In this document: piece after piece, positions 7,890 to 15,142 of the stretch
How positions within the stretch are numbered: position 1 is the first letter of the stretch
Layout: each line of letters begins with the position of its first letter
From: Bradyrhizobium sp. CSS354
GTDB lineage: Bacteria > Pseudomonadota > Alphaproteobacteria > Rhizobiales > Xanthobacteraceae
Assembly (NCBI RefSeq): GCF_029051725.1
Contig: NZ_JAACFU010000006.1
Coordinates: forward strand, 496,001-560,000
Length of the DNA stretch: 64,000 nt
Reading direction: 5' to 3'
Made by a program: the position numbers and the translations under genes
Notes under the pieces: generated by a model
Seen by the model: only the letters and a program-made list of their open reading frames with translations
What the model was told of the DNA's origin: nothing
Database searches by the model: none

Positions 7890-9227
7890 TCACTGGACCA
7901 GATGTGCGGGGCGAAGCGGCCTGAATGCGGCGCGCAGCTCGGCGGAGAAAAGCGCCGGCTGCTCCCAAGCAGCAAAATGACCGCCTTTGTCGACCTCGTG
8001 GAAGTAGGTCAGGTTGCGATAGGCGCGCCGGGCCCATGTTTCCGGGGCTTGATAGCTCTCGCCGGGGAAGACCGTGATGGCCACCGGCAGCGAGATCTCC
8101 GCAGTCTTCTCGGGACCCGCAAGGGCGGGGCTGCGCCCGCTATATTCCCAGTAAAGTCGCGCCGAGGAGGTGGCGCTGTTCGTCAGCCAGTACAGCGTGA
8201 TGTCGTCGAGCACCTCGTCGCGGGATTTTTCGGAGTCGGTGCCGTCAAATTTCCAATGCGAGAAGCCGGGATGCCCGAGCATCCAGGCCGCCAGGCCGGC
8301 GGGGGAATCCGTCAAGCCGTAGCCGATCGTTTGCGGCCTCGTTCCCATCATCAGCGCGTAGGACCGGTTGCCCATCTTGCCGGCCGCACTGAATGCATCG
8401 AACGCTGCGCGCTCTTTGGCGGAAAGGTCTGCCGGGGCGGGCCCGCCGGCCGCGAGGATCGCGGCAATCTCGGGCGGGACGATCGCCGGCAAATTGATAT
8501 GGATGCCGAGCAATCCTGCCGGCGCCAGCCGTGCCATCGCACTCGAGACCGGCGAGCCCCAGTCGCCGCCCTGCGCGACATAGTGGGTGTAGCCCAATCG
8601 CTTCATCAGTTCCGCCCAGATGCGCGCGGTGCGGTCAGGACCCCAACCTATATCGACCGGCTTGCCGGAGAAGCCATAGCCGGGCATCGAAGGGATCACG
8701 ACGTCGAACGCGTCTTCAGGCCGGCCCGCATGGGCCGTCGGATCGGTGAGTGGATCGATCAGCTTGAGCTGCTCGAAAACCGATCCGGGCCAGCCATGGG
8801 TTATGACGACAGGGAGGGCGGTGGGATGTTTGGAGCGGACATGAATGAAGTGGATATCGATGCCGTCGATGTTGGTGACGAACTGCGGAAGTCGATTCAT
8901 CCTCGCTTCGATCTGTCGCCAGTCGTAGGACGTTCCCCAATAGTTGACGAGGGACTGGAGCTTCGCCAGCGGGATACCTTGGGACTGATCGGAAACAGTC
9001 TCGCGATCGGGCCATCGCGTCGCCAACACCCGCCGCCGAAGCTCGATAAGGTCCTCCTCCGGCACGGCAATGTGGAAGGGGCGGATTGTGCTTTCGCCGG
9101 CGGCCGCCGCGCCACGCAGCGAAAACACGCTCGTGGAAATCACCGCTGCAATTCCAACCGCTGCGGTGCTCAAAAGCGCGCGCCGGCTTCTGTCGATGGT
9201 GTTCTCGGAATCGTATGGCATCGGCAT
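7890..9227 (-). CDS. Tat-exported epoxide hydrolase family protein
   Basis: 445 residues. The N-terminus carries a twin-arginine signal (Ser14-Arg15-Arg16-Ala-Leu-Leu followed by a hydrophobic run to about residue 43), so it is likely exported folded. The EHN region (IRPFHIAVPEEDL to about residue 150) precedes an alpha/beta-hydrolase domain with HGWPGS near 145, nucleophile elbow GGDWG with Asp222, and a C-terminal His in KGGHFAAWEQP. These are marks of microsomal-type epoxide hydrolases. AGGAGGGTGTCCC precedes the start. It faces the acyl-CoA dehydrogenase tail to tail. The substrate is unknown. Confidence 0.88.
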   Translation of the reverse strand: MPMPYDSENTIDRSRRALLSTAAVGIAAVISTSVFSLRGAAAAGESTIRPFHIAVPEEDLIELRRRVLATRWPDRETVSDQSQGIPLAKLQSLVNYWGTSYDWRQIEARMNRLPQFVTNIDGIDIHFIHVRSKHPTALPVVITHGWPGSVFEQLKLIDPLTDPTAHAGRPEDAFDVVIPSMPGYGFSGKPVDIGWGPDRTARIWAELMKRLGYTHYVAQGGDWGSPVSSAMARLAPAGLLGIHINLPAIVPPEIAAILAAGGPAPADLSAKERAAFDAFSAAGKMGNRSYALMMGTRPQTIGYGLTDSPAGLAAWMLGHPGFSHWKFDGTDSEKSRDEVLDDITLYWLTNSATSSARLYWEYSGRSPALAGPEKTAEISLPVAITVFPGESYQAPETWARRAYRNLTYFHEVDKGGHFAAWEQPALFSAELRAAFRPLRPAHLVQ

Positions 9228-9782
9228 GGGACACCCTCCTGGCTTCAGGCGATCGGAGCCTGCGGAGCAGGGCAGTCCTTCGTCTGGCTCTGCAACATGG
9301 CTCGGTAGCTGGTCAATAGCTCGTTAAGGCTTGTTAGATGCTGTGAGCAGTTGCGGCTGATGCCGGGCAAGGTGAAGGAAGACAAGCTCAGCATTTCTGT
9401 CCCATGTCCTAGACACGGACGGAGTGAACAAGCTGACCGGATCTGTGCGTCGGCTCGTTGTCCCGGAACGTGTTCAGCATCGCGCCTTGCTGCGCAAGGA
9501 CATTGCAAACTCCCTCTGCGACATCGCGCAAGCAAGCCTTCTCACGCTAGATTGGCTGCCTCCGCCGCAGCGTCGCTGCGATGATCGCTTCTGCAACGAC
9601 AACGTCGATGAGTATGAAACCACGGCCAGGCCGACGAGCGCACCGATTGTCCTGATTGGTGGCGCCGTGAGAGTCATGTCGTCGCACTATTTCTCTGTCG
9701 CTCGTCGTCATGCTGTTGACGCAATGTCTGGCTTAGACGGCGACAACTAAAACACCGTGCTGGACCACTACGGTTCCCACAA
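9228..9782. other. Gene-poor gap between the epoxide hydrolase and the RlpA-like gene
   Basis: This stretch has no convincing intact gene. It contains a short decayed acyl-CoA dehydrogenase-like segment at about 9489-9549. Near 9770 there is an extra copy of the CGGTTCC arm of the folded element that begins at 9783. The frames through it have weak codon bias compared with the flanking genes. I see no transposase or terminal inverted repeats. Confidence 0.4.
9489..9549 (+). pseudogene. Remnant of an acyl-CoA dehydrogenase gene
   Basis: The + strand translates here as LRKDIANSLCDIAQASLLTL. This closely follows VREDIAHSFCEIAQARLLTL of the intact acyl-CoA dehydrogenase at 6621-7835 (region near 7510-7570). 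The nucleotides also align without gaps for about 60 bases at roughly three quarters identity. The similarity stops abruptly on both sides, and no start, active-site or C-terminal parts remain. It therefore reads as debris of a second, related gene or an old partial duplication. A short chance match is possible but unlikely given the gap-free codon-phase alignment. Confidence 0.5.
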
Positions 9783-9839
9783 CGGTTCCGGAGCCAGGGG
9801 TTGGCTCCATCCGCAAAATGATTTGCGGCACCGGAACCG
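9783..9839 (+). ncRNA. Predicted three-way-junction RNA element in the 5' region of the RlpA-like gene
   Basis: Three perfect stems nest within 57 bases. Outer stem: CGGTTCC (9783-9789) with GGAACCG (9833-9839). First arm: GGAGCC (9790-9795) with GGCTCC (9803-9808), 7-base loop. Second arm: CCGCAAA (9811-9817) with TTTGCGG (9822-9828), 4-base loop ATGA. Junction linkers are 0, 2 and 4 bases. A second copy of CGGTTCC at 9771-9777 could compete for the same 3' strand. The Shine-Dalgarno of the next gene starts 17 bases downstream. It does not match a riboswitch consensus I know, and no T-run follows, so it is not a simple terminator. Function is unknown. Confidence 0.5.
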
Positions 9840-9865
9840 AACAATCGAAAATCACAGGAGATATA

Positions 9866-10357
9866 ATGGGGTTCCGATCGAGCGCCGCAATTTGCGGCGC
9901 CGTGATTGCGCTTGCCGTTTCCGTTCCGATTGCGCGATGTGAAGCTGGTGGGGTTCACTCAAGCGCTGCCGACAATGCCGCTTCCGGGGAAGCGATCGTT
10001 GGCGCGGCATCCATGTACAATCCGTTCAAGCCTGGCAAAGAGGAGGGCGGCCCGAAGACGGCCTCCGGCGAGCGCTATGATCCCTCAGTCTGGTCGGCTG
10101 CCATCAAGACGAGCTTGCGTAAGAAATTCGGTGGGGTCCAATTTGGCGCGAAGCCGAAATACGCCCTCGTCGAGGCTGTCGGCAAGAAGGTCATCGTCAG
10201 GATAAATGATGTGGGACCGCTAAGGCCTGGCCGCATCATCGACTTCAATGAGCGGACCATGCGCCATTTCGATCCGAGCCTGGAGCGCGGAGTCATTCCT
10301 GACGTAAAAGTCCGGCCGCTTGCCGGCGGCGATTGGACCCCCGGACCGGTTGGTTGA
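9866..10357 (+). CDS. RlpA-like double-psi beta-barrel protein, secreted
   Basis: 163 residues. A signal peptide is seen (FRSSAAICGAVIALAVSV, cleavage near Arg-Cys-Glu-Ala). The mature part carries ASMYNPFKPG, TASGERYDP, VIVRINDVGPL and the closing GRIIDFNERTMRHFD. These are the order and spacing of the RlpA/barwin-like double-psi barrel fold, in which RlpA proteins bind or cleave peptidoglycan. The catalytic Asp-equivalent in RINDVGP is present. No SPOR domain is present, so it is a short form. The ATG at 9866 has CAGGAG at 9855-9860; the frame is open to 9818, but that would begin inside the folded RNA element. The mature protein is probably periplasmic. Confidence 0.72.
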   Translation: MGFRSSAAICGAVIALAVSVPIARCEAGGVHSSAADNAASGEAIVGAASMYNPFKPGKEEGGPKTASGERYDPSVWSAAIKTSLRKKFGGVQFGAKPKYALVEAVGKKVIVRINDVGPLRPGRIIDFNERTMRHFDPSLERGVIPDVKVRPLAGGDWTPGPVG

Positions 10358-10381
10358 ATCGCGCAGTACGAACGAAGGTCG

Positions 10382-10430
10382 CGGGCGCCGCGCCATCGCC
10401 ATGATGACATCATGGTTTGCTGCGCGCCCG
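10382..10430. repeat. Nested dyad between convergent genes
   Basis: Outer arms CGGGCGC (10382-10388) and GCGCCCG (10424-10430) enclose a near-perfect inner dyad CCATGATG-A-CATCATGG (10399-10415). It sits between the ends of the RlpA-like gene and the AI-2E family gene, which converge. A role as shared transcription end or mRNA 3' stabiliser is possible. No T-run is present on either side. Confidence 0.45.
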
Positions 10431-10458
10431 GAGCAGCCATATCTGCGCGTCTAAACTA

Positions 10459-12429
10459 CTAAGCGGCCGTGATCTTCGAAGTCTGGCCTTCGGCTCCTGT
10501 GCCAAGGCCATCCACACCCGTCGCCTCTATGCAGAGTTTAAGCGCCCCGCCCAGAGTTGCAGCAGCCAAATCCGCTTTGGCACCTTCCCGCAGAGTTTCC
10601 AGCGCCGCTGGGTCGATGTCCTTCATCCAGCAACCCAGAATGATTGTAGCGTTCGGCAATTTACGGCGAAGCCGTCGCACCGAGTAACGCATATGGGCAG
10701 GACTACTTGCGTCCATATAGACAAGACAGGCAATGGCGACCCCGGCGGTCTCCAACCGGAAGATATTCGCCGTCGATAACGCTCCCGCTGCTTCAACTCG
10801 TGCCGACAAGCCATGCGCATTCGTCAGTTGAGCCAGCATGATCGCAGCGGCTTCGTCGATCGGATTTCGTCCAGCCAGGCAGAGCACGGGATGATCGCCT
10901 TGCCATTCGGAAGGCAAGTCCTCCTTGCGCAGAACCCGCAGACTCTCATAAGGCGCGTCCTCAGCCACGCCTTCTATGGCAGATGTAGCTTCGACATCTG
11001 TGGTCGGGTTGACCTTCGGCGACGGACGTTCATCCTGCTCCGAAATGTTATTGGCAAATTCTTGGACTGCATCCTTGATTTTGATCAGCCGGTCGGGAGC
11101 CAGAGCGCCGCGCTCGGCATCCGCTTGAGCCAGTTGCAGTCCTCGCAGGGCGACTTCGTCGTAATAGGAGCCAAGAGATCGCTCCTTCAAGAACTCCTCG
11201 GCCTTTGCCGATGCTTCTGTCGGATCGCCGGCGAGCATCCGCTGATAGAATATCTCAGGCGGAGAGAGCGCTGGTCGGTCTCCAAACATGACGTCCAGGA
11301 ACTCCAGGCGCTCGACATGGCGGCCCAGTACGACCAGACACACGGTAAGGGGTGTCGCCAGAACGAGGCCGATTGGACCCCAGAGCGCCGTCCAGAACGT
11401 CGCGGAAGCCACAACGGCCACCGGCGACAGTCCCGTGCTGTGTCCATAGACCATCGGCTCCAGCACATGGCCGACGACGGGCTCCACCACCACGAACAGC
11501 GCGATCGTCCAAAGCAGCATCGTCCAGGTTGGATCGACCGCGACCGCGAGAGCGAGAGGAAAGGCGGCGGCGATGACCGCCCCAATGTAAGGCACGAAGC
11601 GCAGCACTGCTGCCAGAATACCCCACAGGATCGCGCTTGGAACGCCGATCAGCCACAGACCCATTCCGATGATGATGCCGAAGCCCCCGTTCACGAGAAG
11701 CTGGATGAGGAAAAGCCGGCTGAGGCGGCTCGCCGCGTCATCAAGGGCAGCCGTGGTGCGCTGCAGGTCATCCGAACCGGCCAGCCTGATCAGACGATTA
11801 CGAAGATCCTCGCGCTGAAGCAAAATGAAGATCACGAATATGACGATGATCCCGGTCGTTGCGAGCGGATGAAGCAATGGTGAAATCAGCGTTTGCAAGC
11901 TCTCCAGCGCGCCGGGATCGGGCTGGAGCACTTCCACAGGAACAGGCTTCGGCTGGGCCGCTTTCGGAGCTGCTATGGTCCCCAACGAATTCGCGGCCTC
12001 CTTCGGCTTGTCGAGCTCCTTGCTGAGGTCCTTCAACATGCTGGAAGCTCGCTCGAGCGTGCCTCGACCGGCGGTGGTCTCACGGAAGGATTGGATCTTC
12101 TCGCTTATTGTGGACTGATATCGCGGCAAATCGCCGGCCAGCTGCGCGAGTTGGGTAGCGAGGAGACTGCCCATCGCAAATATGAATGCGAAGGCGATCA
12201 CGACCACGCTCACCACAGCCAAACTGCGTGGAATGCGCAGACGCTGAACCAGTCGAACCAGGGGCGCCAGCACGAAGCTGAGCAAGACAGCCAGCGCTAT
12301 CGGAATGATGATCTCGCGACCATAATACAGCACCATGACAATGATCGACGCGAGAATGGCCATCGCCACGGCGCTCAATAGGGAAATCAGCTCTTCCGGT
12401 GTTCGTGCTTTGAATGGCTGCCTGATCAC
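10459..12429 (-). CDS. AI-2E transporter family membrane protein with a long C-terminal cytoplasmic extension
   Basis: 656 residues. Residues about 15-90 hold two to three hydrophobic helices. A soluble coiled segment (about 95-190) follows, then a block of five or more membrane helices (about 195-365) with the family pattern around VPYIGAVIAAAFPLALA and EPMVYGHSTGLSPVAVV. This is the AI-2E/PerM-like permease architecture; members export or exchange small solutes and few have a proven substrate. The last 270 residues are an added hydrophilic region whose final 150 residues (VLCLAGRNPIDEAAAIML onward) look like a Rossmann-type, cobalamin-binding-like fold without an obvious cofactor His. The start is GTG at 12429 with AGCGAGGAGCT just upstream. 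Confidence 0.85.
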   Translation of the reverse strand: MIRQPFKARTPEELISLLSAVAMAILASIIVMVLYYGREIIIPIALAVLLSFVLAPLVRLVQRLRIPRSLAVVSVVVIAFAFIFAMGSLLATQLAQLAGDLPRYQSTISEKIQSFRETTAGRGTLERASSMLKDLSKELDKPKEAANSLGTIAAPKAAQPKPVPVEVLQPDPGALESLQTLISPLLHPLATTGIIVIFVIFILLQREDLRNRLIRLAGSDDLQRTTAALDDAASRLSRLFLIQLLVNGGFGIIIGMGLWLIGVPSAILWGILAAVLRFVPYIGAVIAAAFPLALAVAVDPTWTMLLWTIALFVVVEPVVGHVLEPMVYGHSTGLSPVAVVASATFWTALWGPIGLVLATPLTVCLVVLGRHVERLEFLDVMFGDRPALSPPEIFYQRMLAGDPTEASAKAEEFLKERSLGSYYDEVALRGLQLAQADAERGALAPDRLIKIKDAVQEFANNISEQDERPSPKVNPTTDVEATSAIEGVAEDAPYESLRVLRKEDLPSEWQGDHPVLCLAGRNPIDEAAAIMLAQLTNAHGLSARVEAAGALSTANIFRLETAGVAIACLVYMDASSPAHMRYSVRRLRRKLPNATIILGCWMKDIDPAALETLREGAKADLAAATLGGALKLCIEATGVDGLGTGAEGQTSKITAA

Positions 12430-12521
12430 AGCTCCTCGCTAGGCCGGGAAAGACGGCGAGTTGTTGAGGGTTCAGTGAGTTCGGACGGCACATCTTTGGG
12501 AAGGTCGTCTAGTCCTGACAT
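12426..12521 (-). CDS. Possible 31-residue leader peptide overlapping the AI-2E gene start
   Basis: A short frame begins with ATG at 12521 (MSGLDDLPKDVPSELTEPST, then a basic and acidic tail) and ends with TGA at 12426-12428. That TGA overlaps the GTG start of the AI-2E family gene by four bases (GTGA). Such overlaps often signal translational coupling. Codon bias is weaker than in neighbouring genes and the ribosome site is poor. It may also be just the open 5' part of the leader. Confidence 0.3.
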   Translation of the reverse strand: MSGLDDLPKDVPSELTEPSTTRRLSRPSEEL

Positions 12522-12901
12522 GACGCAACCTGTCGAAGTCGATGCATGAGCTTCAGGCCGGTTTGCGAGGCCGGCCACAACTGACCAGGCCCGATCGGCT
12601 AGGGCTACGATCCCGACGGGTACGCATTGTTGCCATGAGCATCTGGAGCGGACGATGTTGCGCTGACGGCGGCATTGAATCGGGAGCCCCAAGCCACGTT
12701 GGGGATGAACAAGCCACGCCGGGTTTAGTTCCGCGCGCTGCTCCAAGAGCGCGGTATGGCGCCCCGCTTAGCTCGCGCTAGCGACTCGGCGTGTGATCTT
12801 TCCGGCCTGCTTGCCGCCGAAAAGCCTGAACATTTGGGCCGCTTCCAAGGATCATTGTCTCCTGCATCGCTTCCGATAAACCCAGGTGGTGGCGATAGCA
12901 A
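12522..12901. other. Gene-free stretch upstream of the AI-2E family gene
   Basis: No convincing frame is found on either strand. A near match to the EcfG promoter pattern exists on the minus strand (GGAAC at 12732-12728, then TGTT instead of CGTT after 16 bases), pointing toward the AI-2E gene; it is judged too weak to call. Otherwise nothing is recognised. Confidence 0.3.
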
Positions 12902-12927
12902 AAAGCCGCGGACTGCTCCGCGGCTTT
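12902..12927 (-). terminator. Rho-independent terminator, minus strand
   Basis: AAAGCCGCGG and CCGCGGCTTT form a 10-bp stem with a 6-base loop. On the minus strand the stem is followed by a run of five T. It lies about 250 bases beyond the chemoreceptor stop codon and 20 bases beyond the small frame at 12947-13036. It therefore ends either the chemoreceptor transcript or a separate short RNA. Confidence 0.75.
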
Positions 12928-12946
12928 GGTTCACAGGGAGGCGGCC

Positions 12947-13036
12947 TCAGCCAGCCTTCGGCTTCTCACGATCTGCCGGCCCAGCGCGGAAGGCTCCAGC
13001 ATTGACATCATGCCCCTGTTTTGCCCGACGAGTCAA
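12947..13036 (-). CDS. Candidate small RNA or 29-codon small ORF
   Basis: On the minus strand a TTG-started frame (TRRAKQGHDVNAGAFRAGP then ADREKPKAG) ends 20 bases before the terminator at 12927. Upstream, TTGGCT (about 13080) and TATTTT (about 13056), 18 bases apart, make a possible promoter. The inverted repeat TTCGTA-AAA-TACGAA lies at 13044-13058. No Shine-Dalgarno is seen, and GC at third positions is near 60 percent, below genes of this genome. A ~140-nt noncoding transcript is therefore at least as likely as a protein. Confidence 0.25.
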   Translation of the reverse strand: MTRRAKQGHDVNAGAFRAGPADREKPKAG

Positions 13037-13178
13037 ATGTCATTTCGTAAAATACGAATAGCTTTGGACTAGAGCCAAGCCATTGATATCGCTATCCCCG
13101 GCTACTGTGCATGGGGTTGTTTTCGCGTTTTTTGGTGGAGCGACCCCGCCGCCGGCTCTGCTGGCGATCGACGTGCTG

Positions 13179-14918
13179 CTACCCCGCCTTGGCGACGCGG
13201 CCGTCCGCTGCGCCTGAGCGCAGGTTCTGGAAGAACTTCTCCACCTCACGCGACAGCGTCTCCGCCGTCTCGGTCACGCTGCTCGCAGCCGTCAGCACCG
13301 AGGAGGCCGCAGTGTCGGTCTCGCCGATGGCGTCGCGGAGCGAGCTGATGTTGGCGACGAGGGTCTCGTTGCCTTGGGCAGCCGATTGCGCGTTGGACGA
13401 GATCTCGCGCGTGGCGGCATCCTGCTGGCCGATGGCGCCGGCGATCGCCGAGGTGACATCGTTGATCTCGCGCACCGCACCGCCGATCTCGCGGACGGCG
13501 TCGACCGCGTTGCGGGTGGAGGACTGGATCATCGAGACGTTCTCGCTGATGTCGGCGGTCGCCTTCGCGGTCTGGCCTGCGAGTGCCTTGACTTCGTGTG
13601 CGACGACGGCAAAGCCGCGGCCGGCATCGCCCGCGCGCGCCGCCTCGATGGTGGCATTGAGCGCGAGCAGATTGGTCTGCTCGGCGATCGCCTGGATCAG
13701 GCTGAGCACGCCGTCGATGCGTTGCGTGGCGGCCGCCAGGCTCTCGATCTCGGCGATCGATTTCTCGGTGCGCTGGCCGGTCTGCTCGACCGCGCTGGCG
13801 GATTGCCGCACCTGGCGGCCAATCTCCACCACCGACGCAGACAACTCCTCGGCCGCGCCTGCAACCGCCGTGACGTTGTGAGAGGCCTGCTCGGTGGCGT
13901 TCGCCGCCGTGCCGGCGCGGCTGCTCGCGTCCGCGGTGACGCGGGTGATGGTCTGCGCCGTCTCGCGCATGACGGATGCGTTGTCGCTGAGGCCGCGCAT
14001 GATCGCGCCGATCGCCTCGCGAAACGCGTCGACGGATTGTTCGATGTGGCGGGCGCGCTCCTCGCGCGCGGCGGAGTCCTGCGAAACCTGTGAGGCGAGG
14101 TTGCGGTTACGCCCCATCGCGTCCTGGAAGATCTGGATCGCGCGTGCCAGTGCGCCGATCTCGTCGGCGCGGTGGCTGTGGGGCACCACGACGTTCTCGG
14201 CGCCGTCAGCGACCTGCTTGATGGTCGCAGTGATGGCGGAGAGGGGACGTGCGATCGAGCGGGCGATGATGACGATGCCGATCACGACGAGGGCGAGCGC
14301 CACGCCGGCGAGGCAGGTCAGGACGAAGGACATGGTGCGATTGGTCTCGGTCTCGTGCCCTATTTGCCTCGCGCGCTCGGCATAGACCTTGGACAGCGCC
14401 TCGAGATCCTTGTTCAGCGCCGAGCGCACGGCGCGGTTGGCGTCGTTGTCGCCCCATTCGCGGCCCGCGGCCGCATTGATCTCGACGCCGCGGCGCACCA
14501 GCTCTTTGCGAAACTCGACGAACTGCTCGATGCGCTTCTTGAACGTGGCGAACTGCTCGGCATCGTCAGCCTTGACGATGGTCTCCCAGCGCTTCACGAC
14601 GTCGAGGATCTGGGCGTTGAACTTGAGCAGGCCCTCGCCGTATTTCTTCACCACGGCCGGTTCAGTCGACATGTAGACGCCGCGCGATTCCATCACGACC
14701 GCGTAGACCAGCGAGTTGACCCGCTCGACATTCAGCGCGGCGGCGTTCGCGGTCTCGATTGCGTTCGTCAGGTCGGCGCCGCGGCGGCTGTTGTAGTCGG
14801 ACAGCATCGCGATCGCCGCCGTGAGCAGCGCGAACAGCGCGAAGATCGCGTAGAGCTTGGTCGCAAGCGTGAAGCGGCCGGCGAGGCCGGTGGCATTCCC
14901 AGATTGGTCGATTGTCAT
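13179..14918 (-). CDS. Methyl-accepting chemotaxis protein
   Basis: 579 residues from the ATG at 14918. One transmembrane helix lies near residues 20-40 (LYAIFALFALLTAAIAML). A periplasmic four-helix-type sensor of about 165 residues follows, then a second helix near 205-225 (LTCLAGVALALVVIGIVII). A HAMP linker comes next (RPLSAITATIKQVADG), then a long coiled signalling domain with the hairpin tip AEQTNLLALNATIEAARAGD and GFAVVAHEVKALA. The protein passes ligand state to CheA/CheW at the inner membrane. The frame is open to 14981, but MTIDQSGN is a more family-like N-terminus. No chemotaxis genes are adjacent. The ligand is unknown. Confidence 0.92.
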   Translation of the reverse strand: MTIDQSGNATGLAGRFTLATKLYAIFALFALLTAAIAMLSDYNSRRGADLTNAIETANAAALNVERVNSLVYAVVMESRGVYMSTEPAVVKKYGEGLLKFNAQILDVVKRWETIVKADDAEQFATFKKRIEQFVEFRKELVRRGVEINAAAGREWGDNDANRAVRSALNKDLEALSKVYAERARQIGHETETNRTMSFVLTCLAGVALALVVIGIVIIARSIARPLSAITATIKQVADGAENVVVPHSHRADEIGALARAIQIFQDAMGRNRNLASQVSQDSAAREERARHIEQSVDAFREAIGAIMRGLSDNASVMRETAQTITRVTADASSRAGTAANATEQASHNVTAVAGAAEELSASVVEIGRQVRQSASAVEQTGQRTEKSIAEIESLAAATQRIDGVLSLIQAIAEQTNLLALNATIEAARAGDAGRGFAVVAHEVKALAGQTAKATADISENVSMIQSSTRNAVDAVREIGGAVREINDVTSAIAGAIGQQDAATREISSNAQSAAQGNETLVANISSLRDAIGETDTAASSVLTAASSVTETAETLSREVEKFFQNLRSGAADGRVAKAG

Positions 14919-15142
14919 GGTTTTCAGGGGCCCGAATGGCCGGAAGCGGCCCGGAGAGCGCAGTCGTACAAATTGATGCAAAACTATGCAGAATGAAGAT
15001 GGACGCGGCGTTAACGGCGGGTTTGGCCCCCCTTCGCCCTTGGTCGAAAGAAAGGTAAGATATTTCAGCGTCTTGATCTGAAGGTATAGTCTTGGGATCG
15101 GCCCTGGAGTCGGCCTCTGGCCGACGAACCCCGGAGAGACGA

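Noticed and set aside
12708..12732. EcfG-like promoter on the minus strand upstream of the AI-2E gene (GGAAC-N16-TGTT)
   Set aside because: One mismatch in the -10 and about 190 bases from the nearest small frame. Kept only as a remark.
15092..15142. Upstream ATG start for eutB at 15092
   Set aside because: The extra 17 residues (many Arg and Ser) do not resemble the family, and a clear ribosome site precedes the TTG at 15143.
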